From contig NZ_FNCI01000011.1 of the NCBI RefSeq assembly GCF_900100755.1, forward strand, positions 49,456-113,455: a stretch of DNA of 64,000 nucleotides. Direction: 5' to 3'. The translations under genes and the position numbers were made by a program. Numbering within the stretch: position 1 is the first letter of the stretch; every line of letters begins with the position of its first letter. The notes below the pieces were generated by a model. It did no database searches. It was not told the DNA's origin and saw nothing but the letters and a program-made list of their open reading frames with translations. Source of the DNA: Onishia taeanensis. GTDB lineage: Bacteria; Pseudomonadota; Gammaproteobacteria; Pseudomonadales; Halomonadaceae. Shown in pieces: positions 1 to 8,714 of this stretch.

Positions 1-219
1 GCGCAGCTTTTGTTGCTGCTCGGCATCGATCGCTTCGTGCCAGTGGAAAGGCGCTCCCTTTGCCAGGGCCTGCTCGGCCTGCTGCATGAGGTCGATTTCC
101 ACTCGCCCACCCTGCTGATAGAGCAGGTCGAAGCCTTCCTGGCGCTCAGCGGCGGGGACGTCGCAGGGCTTCTCCATCGCTTCCAGTACATTGACGTAGT
201 AATAGCTAAGCGGCTGCAT
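1..219 (-). CDS. Hypothetical protein, 3' end cut by window edge
   Basis: A reading frame starts with ATG at 219 and runs off the left edge, leaving 73 codons with no stop. A good Shine-Dalgarno (AAAGGAG) lies about 7 bases before the ATG. The visible part is soluble and rich in Gln, Glu and Ala, starts MQPLSYYYVN and has no signal peptide or membrane segment. I do not recognise a family. It is transcribed away from the next gene, so the region 220-442 should hold two divergent promoters. Confidence 0.7.
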   Translation of the reverse strand, partial: MQPLSYYYVNVLEAMEKPCDVPAAERQEGFDLLYQQGGRVEIDLMQQAEQALAKGAPFHWHEAIDAEQQQKLR

Positions 220-442
220 CTCGGCTCCTTTCAAGGGAATTGTTGTCTTGCCAACGTGCGTTCTGCCGGTCTTGCCGACCACCCCGCAACGGGGTACTAC
301 AGGTTGAGTGTATCTTACCCATGGCATTCCGACAGCCACCCTCGCTCTTGTGCTGGAGGGCCCATGACGGCGCCGGCGTTGCCAGCTCAATAAGAACCCT
401 GTAGGGATAAACTTACTGAATTCGCTATTGGCTAGGTGATGC

Positions 443-931
443 ATGGCGCTACACCCTTTCACGCTCTCGATGAGCAATGCTTCCTCGACAACCAATGCTT
501 CCTCGACCGCCACGGCGTCCTCGGCAGCGACGGCGCCAGGCCGCCCACCTCAGCCGGCCTGGCTCAGGGAGTGCCTGATCTCACTGGCGATCGCGGTACT
601 GATCGGCGTGCTGGCGGTGGGCGCCGGCGTCATCTGGCAAGCACAGGGCCTTGGCTGGCTGGCAGCCGGGCCGCTGGTGGTCGCCATTGGCTGGTGTCTG
701 GCCTGGGGGTTCTTGCTGATACGCCATCTCCACCAGTCGCTGATCGGCGCCCTTGGCTTCTGGCTGGTGCAGGGAACCCTGTGGCACGGCAGCTACCGGG
801 ATGGGCCGCTCGGCAAACTCGAGACGCCACTGCTGGTCATCTGGGCCCTGATGCTTGCCGCTCTGGCCTTGACCCTGCTGGCACTCTGGCTTGCCAAGGC
901 TTACCGAAGCCGCCTCGGTATCGGCCGTTAA
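443..931 (+). CDS. Small multi-pass membrane protein, hypothetical
   Basis: 162 residues. The N-terminal 35 residues are a low-complexity Ser/Thr/Ala/Asn tract, followed by hydrophobic segments at roughly 45-68, 73-95, 100-115 and 128-150, so three or four membrane spans. No catalytic motif is visible and I do not recognise a named family. I start at 443, where AGGTG lies only 4 bases upstream; a second ATG at 470 lacks a ribosome binding site. The Ser/Thr tract is encoded by imperfect 18-base tandem repeats at 476-529. Confidence 0.6.
   Translation: MALHPFTLSMSNASSTTNASSTATASSAATAPGRPPQPAWLRECLISLAIAVLIGVLAVGAGVIWQAQGLGWLAAGPLVVAIGWCLAWGFLLIRHLHQSLIGALGFWLVQGTLWHGSYRDGPLGKLETPLLVIWALMLAALALTLLALWLAKAYRSRLGIGR
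476..529 (+). repeat. Imperfect 18-bp tandem repeat (3 units) inside a CDS
   Basis: Three consecutive 18-base units (476-493, 494-511, 512-529) each encode a variant of the hexapeptide NASSTT / NASSTA / TASSAA. The first two units are nearly identical and the third has diverged. The unit is a multiple of three, so copy number change would keep the frame. Confidence 0.6.
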
Positions 932-1140
932 AACAGGCTCGCCTTCCCAAGCGCCTCGCGTGCGGGCCCGCTATTCAAGAAGAGTTCCCGCCCCTCATAT
1001 GCGCATACTGCATATCTCGTATCAGTATTCATCAGTTCTCGAATACGGTGACAGCCTCTAGAGTGGCTATTATTAATTCGCCGCCGCGGGCGGCGAGGTA
1101 ACAGTCGTCACCTTTTTCCAAACCATCACCAGGAGCTTTC

Positions 1141-1827
1141 ATGAGCAAACGCATTCTGATGGTACTGACCTCTCACGACCGTCTTGGCGACACCGGCAAG
1201 AAGACCGGTTTCTGGCTCGAAGAGCTGGCAGCCCCCTACTACGCCTGCCTGGATGCCGGCGCCGAGGTAACTTTGGCCTCCCCCCAGGGCGGTCAGCCAC
1301 CGCTGGACCCCGCGAGTGACGCCGAAGACAGCCAGACCGATGCCACCCGTCGCTTCAAGCAGGACGATGCTGCCAAGGCCGAGCTGGCCAACACCCATCG
1401 CCTGTCCGAGATGAAGGCCGACGACTTCGACGCCATCTTCTACCCGGGCGGTCACGGCCCGCTGTGGGACCTGGTCGACGATGCCGATTCGATCCGCCTG
1501 ATCGAGACCTTCTGGGCTCAGCAGAAGCCGGTGGCAGCGGTCTGCCATGCGCCCATCGTGCTGCTCAATGCACGCGATGAGTCAGGCGAGCCGCTGGTCA
1601 AGGGCCGCGAGGTCACCGGGTTCACCAACGGCGAGGAAGACGCCGTGGGCCTGACCGAGATCGTGCCCCAACTGGTCGAGGATGCGCTGATCGGCTGCGG
1701 CGGCGTGTACTCCAAGGCCGACGATTTCACGCCCTACACTCGCCAGGATGGCCGCCTCATCACCGGTCAGAACCCGCCCTCTTCCGAGCCGGTGGCCAAG
1801 GTACTGCTCGAGGCGCTCGGCCTCTGA
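1141..1827 (+). CDS. DJ-1/PfpI family protein (type 1 glutamine amidotransferase-like)
   Basis: 228 residues, the length of the Hsp31/HchA-like branch of the DJ-1/PfpI superfamily. The nucleophile elbow is AVCHAP with Cys135, followed by His136; the conserved acidic residue near the N-terminus is in TGFWLEE (Glu27 or Glu28), and YPGGHGP at 101-107 is the glycine-rich loop. Members act on methylglyoxal and glyoxal (glutathione-independent glyoxalase) or as chaperones; a glyoxalase III-like role is an inference. AGGAG lies 6 bases before the ATG. A 9-bp stem follows the stop, and a separate aldo/keto reductase gene lies downstream, so the two may both serve carbonyl detoxification. Confidence 0.9.
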   Translation: MSKRILMVLTSHDRLGDTGKKTGFWLEELAAPYYACLDAGAEVTLASPQGGQPPLDPASDAEDSQTDATRRFKQDDAAKAELANTHRLSEMKADDFDAIFYPGGHGPLWDLVDDADSIRLIETFWAQQKPVAAVCHAPIVLLNARDESGEPLVKGREVTGFTNGEEDAVGLTEIVPQLVEDALIGCGGVYSKADDFTPYTRQDGRLITGQNPPSSEPVAKVLLEALGL

Positions 1828-1847
1828 GGTCGTCATCGACGCCTCTC

Positions 1848-1873
1848 ATCCCGCCCTTGAATCCGGCGGGATG
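1848..1873 (+). terminator. Weak terminator-like stem-loop
   Basis: A perfect 9-bp GC-rich stem (1848-1856 with 1865-1873) lies 20 bases after the stop of the PfpI-like gene. It lacks a clean T-tract, so it may be a weak terminator or an mRNA-stabilising hairpin. Confidence 0.4.
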
Positions 1874-1956
1874 ATCCCAAGGTTTATTAGTCAGCTATCG
1901 AGCATGGTGAGAGCGACTCGCCAGGCTCGAATCTTGATCACTGTTACGGAGGTTGC

Positions 1957-2769
1957 ATGACTCAGCACAGCGTTATTCCCAATCCCGGGCTCGGCACCTT
2001 CCGTCTTAAGGGCGATACCCTCAAGAGCGCCGTCAGCAACGCCCTGGAGCAGGGCTATCGTCATATCGATACGGCCCAGATGTATGGCAACGAGGCCGAG
2101 GTCGGCCAGGCGATCGCCGAGAGTTCGGTGCCGCGTAACGAGATTTTCCTGACCACCAAGGTCTGGCACGACACCCTCAAGCCCGATGATCTCAAGAAGA
2201 GCGTCGACGAGAGCCTGGAAAAGCTCGGTACCGATTACGTCGACTTGCTGCTGATCCACTGGCCGTCGCCGAACGATGAGGTGCCGATGCGCGATTACCT
2301 CACCGCTCTGCGTGAGGTACAGAAGGCTGGTAAGACTCGTCATATCGGCGTATCCAACTTCACCATGGCGCAAATCGACCAGGCCGTGGATATCCTCGGC
2401 GAAGGCGTACTGCTGACCAACCAGATCGAGGTCCATCCCTTCCTGCAGAACCGCGCACTGGTGGAGCACTGCAAGCGCCACGACATCGCGGTCACAGCCT
2501 TCATGCCGCTGGCCGTGGGCAAGGTGATGGAAGACGACACCCTCAAGCGCATCGCCGCCAACCACGATGCCACCCCGGCACAGGTCACCCTGGCCTGGCT
2601 TCAGGCGCTGGATATCGTGACTTTCCCGTCGTCCACCAAGGCCGATCACCTCAAGAGCAACATCGAGGCGCTGAAGATTACCCTTAGCGACGACGAGCTT
2701 GAAGAAATCGCCACGCTCGACCGGGGCGAGCGCATCGCCAACCCCGACTTCGCCCCCGACTGGGACTGA
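1957..2769 (+). CDS. dkgB: Aldo/keto reductase, 2,5-diketo-D-gluconate reductase B type
   Basis: 270 residues, close to E. coli DkgB. The aldo/keto reductase tetrad is complete: Asp38, Tyr43 (in AQMYGNE), Lys68 (TTKVW) and His101 (LLIHWP). The C-terminal NADPH-binding part includes FPSSTK and the LDRGERI end typical of DkgB. It should reduce small aldehydes and ketones such as methylglyoxal with NADPH in the cytosol. GGAGG lies 6 bases before the ATG. A strong terminator follows, so it is probably transcribed alone or with the PfpI-like gene upstream. Confidence 0.88.
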   Translation: MTQHSVIPNPGLGTFRLKGDTLKSAVSNALEQGYRHIDTAQMYGNEAEVGQAIAESSVPRNEIFLTTKVWHDTLKPDDLKKSVDESLEKLGTDYVDLLLIHWPSPNDEVPMRDYLTALREVQKAGKTRHIGVSNFTMAQIDQAVDILGEGVLLTNQIEVHPFLQNRALVEHCKRHDIAVTAFMPLAVGKVMEDDTLKRIAANHDATPAQVTLAWLQALDIVTFPSSTKADHLKSNIEALKITLSDDELEEIATLDRGERIANPDFAPDWD

Positions 2770-2841
2770 TCGCGAAGCACGGTAGCCGCATCGTTCGTAT
2801 CTGATCTAGCGACGAGATACGAGCGTATAAGGCGATATAAA

Positions 2842-2876
2842 AAGGGGCGGCGGCCATCAGCCACCGCCCCTTTTTT
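2842..2876 (+). terminator. Rho-independent terminator after dkgB
   Basis: A GC-rich stem with one internal mismatch (AGGGGCGG arm near 2843-2850, CCGCCCCTT arm to 2872) ends in six T residues at 2871-2876. It lies about 70 bases after the dkgB stop. Confidence 0.85.
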
Positions 2877-2993
2877 GCATCTGCCCTTCGGCTCGATAGA
2901 CCCAGCCACTCACACACATAGCGACAATTCAGCGGCACTGCACCTCGCCGTGGGCAACACTCACGGCATAGACACGGCAATCAGGTGGCCACG

Positions 2994-3407
2994 ATGCAGC
3001 GCCTTTCTCTGGACAAGGCAACCCTCAGGGTTCGTGATCTCGATGCGCTGACCCAGGTCTTCGGCGAGCTGCTGCCGCTGTTGATCGCTACCCCCACCGG
3101 GGCGGTTTTCGAGCTGGGCAGCGATGCCCGAGGGCATACCCAGGTACTGATGCTGGTGAAGAGCGAAACGCCCTCACTGCCACGCCGCATGACCCTCGAA
3201 ATCCCCGACGCCGACTTTCCCGCGCTATGTGAGCGCATGACCGCCCGCGGCGCCCGCCTCTATCAGAGCCAGGGCAGCAGTTCCCCCGGCTGCGCCTGGC
3301 GGGTGCTGAGCTGCCCTCTGCCCGAGGGGCATCATCTGCAGGTGGTCACCATCGACCCTAGGCGCTGTGCGCCGGTCAACATCCGGCCCGCCGCCACGGG
3401 CGCCTGA
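2994..3407 (+). CDS. VOC/glyoxalase-fold-like small protein
   Basis: 137 residues from ATG at 2994 (AGGTGG 5 bases upstream); a GTG at 2985 would add three residues. The pattern LRVRDLDALTQVFGELL, a middle VFELG strand and a closing PEGHHLQVVTID strand resembles one half of a vicinal-oxygen-chelate domain. The usual metal ligands are not all obvious, so activity is uncertain. It stands alone between the dkgB terminator and a convergent small membrane protein gene. Confidence 0.6.
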   Translation: MQRLSLDKATLRVRDLDALTQVFGELLPLLIATPTGAVFELGSDARGHTQVLMLVKSETPSLPRRMTLEIPDADFPALCERMTARGARLYQSQGSSSPGCAWRVLSCPLPEGHHLQVVTIDPRRCAPVNIRPAATGA

Positions 3408-3426
3408 GCGCCCGGTGAGCGCGCCC

Positions 3427-3642
3427 TCAGCCGCGATCTGACTGCTTGCGCTGGCGATTTCGCCGGTAGGTTCGCGCCACCGCCAGCACCAGTGCTGCGG
3501 CGATCATCAGCCCGAGCGTCAGCCCCTGCCAGGGCCGAGCGGCGTCGCCCATCACGGTTTCAAGCGTAATGACGGCGATCAGGCCAACGGCCTGACTGGC
3601 AATTGCCAGCGCGCGCAGGATGTCGAAGGCAGGCTTGGCCAT
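3427..3642 (-). CDS. Small two-pass membrane protein, hypothetical
   Basis: 71 residues with two hydrophobic segments at about 10-30 and 40-57, and a strongly basic C-terminal tail (RTYRRNRQRKQ) that would stay in the cytoplasm. The start has GGGAGC about 5 bases upstream. No family recognised. It is convergent with the VOC-like gene, 19 bases away. Confidence 0.6.
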   Translation of the reverse strand: MAKPAFDILRALAIASQAVGLIAVITLETVMGDAARPWQGLTLGLMIAAALVLAVARTYRRNRQRKQSDRG

Positions 3643-3803
3643 GAGAGCTCCCGGTGTGAATCATCTGAGTGTGGATCGTTTGAGCAGGCGAGGGGGTGTG
3701 GATAAAAAATCTCGGATAAAACAGTCTCGGATAAAAAAAGTGTCAGACTGAGACGCCACCCTCGCCAAGCCTCATGATACCCAATGCAAAGGGGCCGGGT
3801 CGT

Positions 3804-4364
3804 CTAGAGCCCCGGCTTCAGCACCAGCCTGCCGGGCTCGATATCCAGGGTCACGGCTCGCGAAGCCAGGCGCTCCTTCCACCCCCAGCCCATGGCGTCC
3901 GGGTCCAGGCGATACACCGGCACGCTCTCCAGGGTCTGGGCGACCAGGCGCACCACCATGTCGGTGACCGGCGCGATATCCACCGGCAGCCAGGGCGCAT
4001 CGATGCGGCTGTCGAGCAGCGTCAGGCGACGCAGATAGATCGCCCTCTCGTCGTTATCGTAATAAGGCATGCCCTCGAGGCTCAGCGACACATCGGCGGG
4101 CAAGTTGGACGCGAAGGCGTTGACGGCGACACGACCGGCCACCGCGATACGCACCACGTCGCGACCGTCCGGGCCAACGGCGAGATCGGTGGACTCGAGG
4201 CGCAGCGACAGCGGTGAGCCGGCCTTGAGCTGGGTCCGGTCGAAATCTTTCACGGCCGCCGTCAGTTCCTGCTGCAGCGCCTCCTCGCTGACCGAATAGG
4301 ACAGCGAGGAGCAGCCGCTCAGGCCAAGCAGGCAAATCAAGATCAGGGGAACGAGATGGCGCAT
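3804..4364 (-). CDS. DUF1439 lipoprotein, YceB-like
   Basis: 186 residues. The signal peptide ends in a lipobox LSGC with the lipidated cysteine at position 18, followed by Ser-Ser, which suggests outer-membrane sorting. The body matches the DUF1439/YceB pattern: an early YSVSEEALQQEL segment, alternating beta strands, and a C-terminal segment with VPVYRLD. The function of the family is not established; the fold is a lipid-binding-like beta barrel/sheet. The gene is monocistronic and divergent from the thioredoxin-like gene at 4608. Confidence 0.8.
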   Translation of the reverse strand: MRHLVPLILICLLGLSGCSSLSYSVSEEALQQELTAAVKDFDRTQLKAGSPLSLRLESTDLAVGPDGRDVVRIAVAGRVAVNAFASNLPADVSLSLEGMPYYDNDERAIYLRRLTLLDSRIDAPWLPVDIAPVTDMVVRLVAQTLESVPVYRLDPDAMGWGWKERLASRAVTLDIEPGRLVLKPGL

Positions 4365-4607
4365 GGGACAGACTCCGGCAGAGGGATGCGGCCATCCTGT
4401 CCCATTCTTGCCCTGTCGCCAAGCGCCAGCGCGCCTTTGCGCTATAGGCCGCTCTCTTTATGGACGGCATTAGTGACAGGCATTCGTGACAGCCATCGGG
4501 CGAGGCAGTAGGCTAAGCGCGACTCTTTGCCACGCGGCGCCGGCGTGCCTGCCGCTCGCTCGTCCTTTTTCGCCGCTGATATTCGCTACTTATCGGAGCC
4601 CGACGAC

Positions 4608-5405
4608 ATGGATGCCCTGGCCATCGGTCCGCTGCTGATCTCGCTACCGCGCCTCTATGCCCTGGCGGCAGCGCTCGTCCTGCTGGTCCTCAGCCTGGTG
4701 CTGCTTGGCCTGCCAAGGCGCGCCCATGCCCGTTGGTTCAATGGCCTGCTGCTGAGTTGGCTGGTGGCGGCGCGCCTGGGGTATGTGCTCACCCACCTCG
4801 ACAGCTTCGCCGCCGCGCCGCTGGATGCCCTCAAGTTCTGGCAGCCCGGCTATATGGGCCTGGCGGGGCTCGCCGCCGCCAGCGCCTGGACGGGCTGGAC
4901 GCTGCGGGCCCATATGGGGCGCATGCTGGGCGGCCTGGCGCTGCTGCTGGGCTGCTCGGTGCTGTGGCTGGCGCTGGTCGGCTGGAACCCACTGGGATCG
5001 AGCGCCAGCCTGCAAACCCTGCCCGAGCTGACGCTCGAGAACCTCGACGGCGAGCCCATCGAGCTTGCATCGCTCGAGGGCCAGCCGGTGTTGATCAACC
5101 TCTGGGCCACCTGGTGCCCGCCCTGCCTGCGCGAAATGCCGCTGCTCGCCGACGTCGCCCGTCGCGATGACATCACCGTGGTCGCCGCCAACCAGGGGGA
5201 AGAGCTGCTGCAGGTGGTGCGCTACCTGGACGATAACGACTTAGGCTTCGACCAGACACTGCTCGACCCGCAGCAGCGCCTGGGCGTGATCGTCGAGTCA
5301 CCGGGGCTGCCCACCAGCCTCTACTTCGATGCCGACGGCCGGCTGGTCGAGCGCCATGTCGGCGAGCTCAGCCGGGCCCAGCTCGAGGCCTGGACGACGC
5401 GCTGA
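4608..5405 (+). CDS. Membrane-anchored TlpA-type thioredoxin with Lgt-like N-terminal half
   Basis: 265 residues from ATG at 4608 (GGAG 11 bases upstream). Residues 1-125 hold about four membrane spans (near 10-34, 45-62, 82-98, 104-124). They carry IGPLLISLPRLYAL and AARLGYVLTH, which resemble the opening of prolipoprotein diacylglyceryl transferase, but the rest of Lgt is missing. Residues 135-265 are a TlpA/ResA-type thioredoxin domain with WATWCPPC (Cys170, Cys173) and a cis-Pro segment SPGLPTS. It probably reduces disulfides in the periplasm, for example in cytochrome c maturation. A terminator follows the stop. Confidence 0.85.
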   Translation: MDALAIGPLLISLPRLYALAAALVLLVLSLVLLGLPRRAHARWFNGLLLSWLVAARLGYVLTHLDSFAAAPLDALKFWQPGYMGLAGLAAASAWTGWTLRAHMGRMLGGLALLLGCSVLWLALVGWNPLGSSASLQTLPELTLENLDGEPIELASLEGQPVLINLWATWCPPCLREMPLLADVARRDDITVVAANQGEELLQVVRYLDDNDLGFDQTLLDPQQRLGVIVESPGLPTSLYFDADGRLVERHVGELSRAQLEAWTTR

Positions 5406-5434
5406 ACGGGATTCTGCCCACTCGTTCTGCCTAA

Positions 5435-5470
5435 GGCCGCATGACCTCATCGGCATGCGGCCCTCGCTTT
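5435..5470 (+). terminator. Terminator after the TlpA-like gene
   Basis: A perfect 9-bp stem (5435-5443 with 5454-5462) is followed by CTCGCTTTT. It lies 30 bases after the stop and separates the gene from rapA. Confidence 0.65.
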
Positions 5471-5491
5471 TCCGGCAGGCGCCTTGCCCAC

Positions 5492-5520
5492 TTAAGCCGC
5501 GCCCCGCTTTGCTGTAAGAT
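5492..5520 (+). promoter_or_regulatory. Candidate sigma70 promoter for rapA
   Basis: A -35-like TTAAGC (5492-5497) and -10-like TAAGAT (5515-5520) are separated by 17 bases, 72 bases before the rapA start. Match to consensus is moderate. Confidence 0.45.
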
Positions 5521-5592
5521 ACCGCGCCCTGTCGTCGTCGGCCGCTTTGTGCCGGCTACGTGCGCATCGACCCTTTCAGTATCCGAGGCAGC

Positions 5593-8535
5593 ATGAGCGA
5601 ATTTTCTCCCGGCCAGCGCTGGATCAGCGACGGCGAAGCCGAGCTGGGTCTGGGCACCGTCCTGAACTGCGATTTCCGTACCGTCACCGTGCTGTTTGCC
5701 GCCAGCGAGGAAACACGCACCTACAGCGTGCGCCAGGCCCCCCTGACCCGGGTGGCCTTCGGTAGCGGCGACCGCATCCAGTCCGCCGAGGGCTGGCAGA
5801 TGCTGGTCGACGACAGCAAGGAAGAACGCGGTCTGATCGTCTATATCGGCGAGGACGACCAAGGCCAACTGCGCGAGCTTCCCGAAGCCCAACTGGCCGA
5901 CACCATGCAGTTCGACCAGGCCCGCGACCGTCTGCTGACCGGCCAGGTCGACCGCAACGACTGGTTCAACCTGCGCTTTCGCACCCTGCACCACCACAAC
6001 CGCATCGAGCAGAACCCGGCGCTGGGTCTCGCCGGCCCCAAGGTCGACCTGATCGACCACCAGCTCTATATCGCCGACGAAATCACCGGCCGCCATGCGC
6101 CCCGCGTGCTGCTGGCCGACGAAGTGGGCCTTGGCAAGACCATCGAAGCCGGCCTGATCCTGCATCGGCTGCTGCTCACCGGCCGCGCCGAGCGGGCGCT
6201 GATCCTGGTGCCGGACAGCCTCACTCACCAGTGGCTGGTCGAACTGCTGCGTCGCTTCGCTCTCAAGGTCACCCTGCTCGACGAGCACCAGAGCCAGGCC
6301 CATAGCGACGGCAACCCCTTCGAGACCGGCCAGCTGGTGCTGGCGAGCCAGCAGTGGCTGTTCAACAACCCGCACCGCCAGGCCCAGGCCGAGGCCTGCG
6401 ACTGGGACATGCTGATCGTCGACGAGGCCCATCACCTGGACTGGACCCCGGACGAGCAGGGCCCCGGCTATAGCTGCGTCGAGCGCCTGTCGACCGCCAT
6501 CGACGGCGTGCTGCTGCTCACCGCCACCCCCGAGCAGATGGGCCTCGAGAGCCACTTCGCGCGGCTGCGCCTGCTCGACCCGGACCGCTATCAGGACCTC
6601 GAACGCTTCAAGGCCGAGGAGGCCGGCTACGTGCAGGTGGCCGAGGCCATTGATGCCCTGGATGCCCTTCCCGCCGCCACCGCGGCCGAGAGCGCCGCCG
6701 CCCGGGCGCGGATCGATGCGGTGATCGACGACGCCGACAGCCAGGCCCTCCTCGATACCCTGGCCGAGCCGGAAAGCGATGACGCCCAGCGCGAGGCGGC
6801 CCGGCGCCAGCTCACCGAGCAGCTGCTCGACCGTCACGGCACCGGCCGGGTGATGTTCCGCAACAGCCGCCGTCATGTCGGCGGCTTCCCCTCCCGGGAG
6901 CTGCACGTCAGCGAACTCGCCCTGCCCTCGGCCTATCGCCGCGTGCTGCGCCGGATCGAGCGCGACGAGGACTACCTCGACGAGCTGCTGATCGAGACCG
7001 GGTTGGATCATCCGGACGTGCTGATCTATCCGGACGCCATGTACCGGGCGCTCGGCGAGGACCCGCTCAACGCCGAACCCTGGTGGCAGTTCGACCCCCG
7101 TGTGACCTGGCTGCTCGAGCAACTCACCGAGGTCGGCGACGACAAGATGCTGGTCATCGCCCACGACCGCGACACCGCCCTCGAGCTCGCCGAGGGCCTG
7201 CGGGTGCTGGGCGGCGTGCATGCGCCGGTGTTCCACGAGGGCCTGACGCTGGTCGAGCGCGACCGCGCCGCCGCCGCCTTCGCCGATGACGAAGACGGCT
7301 GCCAGGTGCTGGTGTGCTCGGAGATCGGCTCCGAGGGCCGCAACTTCCAGTTCTGCCGCCACCTGGTGATGTTCGACCTGCCCCAGCACCCGGACCAGCT
7401 CGAGCAGCGCATCGGTCGCCTGGACCGCATCGGCCAGCAGCACGCCATCCAACTGCATGTGCCGGTGTTCGAACAGAGCCCCGGCGCCCGCCTGTTGCGC
7501 TGGTATCGGGAAGGGATGGACGCCTTCAGCGCGCCCCATGGGGTCGGCAGCGAGCTGTTCGATGCCTTCGGCGACGAGCTGGCCGAGGCGCTGCTCGACG
7601 AGGAAAGCCTCGAGGAACTGATCACCGAGACCCGCGCCCTCTTCGACACCAAGCTCAAGGAGCGCGAGGCCGGCCGCAATCGCCTTCTCGAGCACAATGC
7701 CTGCCGCCCCGCCCGCGCTGCCAAGGTGATCGAGGCGATCCGCGAACTCGACGACGACAAGGCGCTGCCGCGCTACCTGGAGCAGGCGCTGGATATTTTC
7801 GGCGTCGACAGCCAGGACCTCGGCGGCAATATCATGCATCTGCAGCCGAGCCCGCAGATGCTCGACGGCCTACCGGGCCTGGTGAAAGGCGAGGATGGCT
7901 TCTCGGCCACCCTGTCGCGCGCCCAGGCCCTGGCGCGGGACGACGTGCAGCACCTATCCTGGGAACACCCGCTGGTGCGCGAGATGATGGCCCGCCAGCT
8001 CGACGGCAACATGGGCAACACGGCGCTTGCCCTGCTCAAGCATCCGGCGATTCCCGGCGGCCGCCTGATGACCGAGCTGGTCTTCCGCACCCACTGCCCG
8101 GCACCCAAGAAGCTGCACGTCAACCGCTTCCTGCCGGCCACCGCGGTGCGCGTGCTGCTCGACGAAGCCGGCAGCAACCTGTCCTCCAAGGTCTCCTTCG
8201 GCGGGCTCGCCAAGAACCTCACCAAGGTCAAGAAGGCGGTGGCCCGCGACCTGATCAAGGACCGCCACGATCAGCTGCGCGAGCTTTTGACCCAGGGCGA
8301 GCAAGAAGCCGAGCGCGAGCTGCCGAGCATCGTCGAGGCCGCCCAGACCCGCATGCGCGAGACTCTGGACGGCGAGCTTTCTCGTCTCAAGGCGCTCTCC
8401 CGGCACAACCCAGCGGTGCGCGAGGATGAGCTGAAGGCCCTCGCCGACACCCGGGCCGCGCTGGACAGCGCCATCGAAGGCACCCGGCTGCGCCTGGATG
8501 CGGTGCGCGTAATCGTCACCATCGACACCGACTAG
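5593..8535 (+). CDS. rapA: RNA polymerase-associated ATPase RapA (HepA)
   Basis: 980 residues; E. coli RapA has 968. A Swi2/Snf2 ATPase that binds RNA polymerase and helps recycle it after transcription. Residues 1-110 are the N-terminal Tudor-like part beginning with the family signature GQRWISDGEAELGLG. Walker A is DEVGLGKT with Lys182, the Walker B box DEAH lies at 277-280, and helicase motif VI QRIGRLDRIGQ is near 605. The start is at 5593 because the family begins a few residues before GQRWIS and GAGG lies upstream; an in-frame GTG at 5560 would add 11 unconserved residues. The C-terminal third is intact. A very strong hairpin follows. Confidence 0.97.
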   Translation: MSEFSPGQRWISDGEAELGLGTVLNCDFRTVTVLFAASEETRTYSVRQAPLTRVAFGSGDRIQSAEGWQMLVDDSKEERGLIVYIGEDDQGQLRELPEAQLADTMQFDQARDRLLTGQVDRNDWFNLRFRTLHHHNRIEQNPALGLAGPKVDLIDHQLYIADEITGRHAPRVLLADEVGLGKTIEAGLILHRLLLTGRAERALILVPDSLTHQWLVELLRRFALKVTLLDEHQSQAHSDGNPFETGQLVLASQQWLFNNPHRQAQAEACDWDMLIVDEAHHLDWTPDEQGPGYSCVERLSTAIDGVLLLTATPEQMGLESHFARLRLLDPDRYQDLERFKAEEAGYVQVAEAIDALDALPAATAAESAAARARIDAVIDDADSQALLDTLAEPESDDAQREAARRQLTEQLLDRHGTGRVMFRNSRRHVGGFPSRELHVSELALPSAYRRVLRRIERDEDYLDELLIETGLDHPDVLIYPDAMYRALGEDPLNAEPWWQFDPRVTWLLEQLTEVGDDKMLVIAHDRDTALELAEGLRVLGGVHAPVFHEGLTLVERDRAAAAFADDEDGCQVLVCSEIGSEGRNFQFCRHLVMFDLPQHPDQLEQRIGRLDRIGQQHAIQLHVPVFEQSPGARLLRWYREGMDAFSAPHGVGSELFDAFGDELAEALLDEESLEELITETRALFDTKLKEREAGRNRLLEHNACRPARAAKVIEAIRELDDDKALPRYLEQALDIFGVDSQDLGGNIMHLQPSPQMLDGLPGLVKGEDGFSATLSRAQALARDDVQHLSWEHPLVREMMARQLDGNMGNTALALLKHPAIPGGRLMTELVFRTHCPAPKKLHVNRFLPATAVRVLLDEAGSNLSSKVSFGGLAKNLTKVKKAVARDLIKDRHDQLRELLTQGEQEAERELPSIVEAAQTRMRETLDGELSRLKALSRHNPAVREDELKALADTRAALDSAIEGTRLRLDAVRVIVTIDTD

Positions 8536-8572
8536 CCTCGGCGCCGGTCCCGGCGCCCTATCGAACGCCTGA

Positions 8573-8616
8573 AACCCAGCGCGCCCGGCCACTTTGGCCG
8601 GGCGCGCTGGGTTTTA
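8573..8616. terminator. Strong bidirectional terminator between rapA and the YfcH-like gene
   Basis: A perfect 18-bp stem (8573-8590 with 8596-8613) with a 5-base loop. It lies between two convergent genes and ends in TTTT on the plus strand, so it can stop transcription from rapA and probably from the opposite side. Confidence 0.85.
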
Positions 8617-8714
8617 CGGCAATACCGCGACTCACGAACCTTCCGTTGCCAAGGGAGATCTTGGTGATAAGGGGGAACGTAGGCGCCGAGAGTTCTGAAC
8701 CGACTCGAACAGCG

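Noticed and set aside
5431..7839. 802-codon open frame on the minus strand opposite rapA
   Set aside because: It mirrors the high-GC codon use of rapA in the opposite frame, has no ribosome binding site and no recognisable domain.
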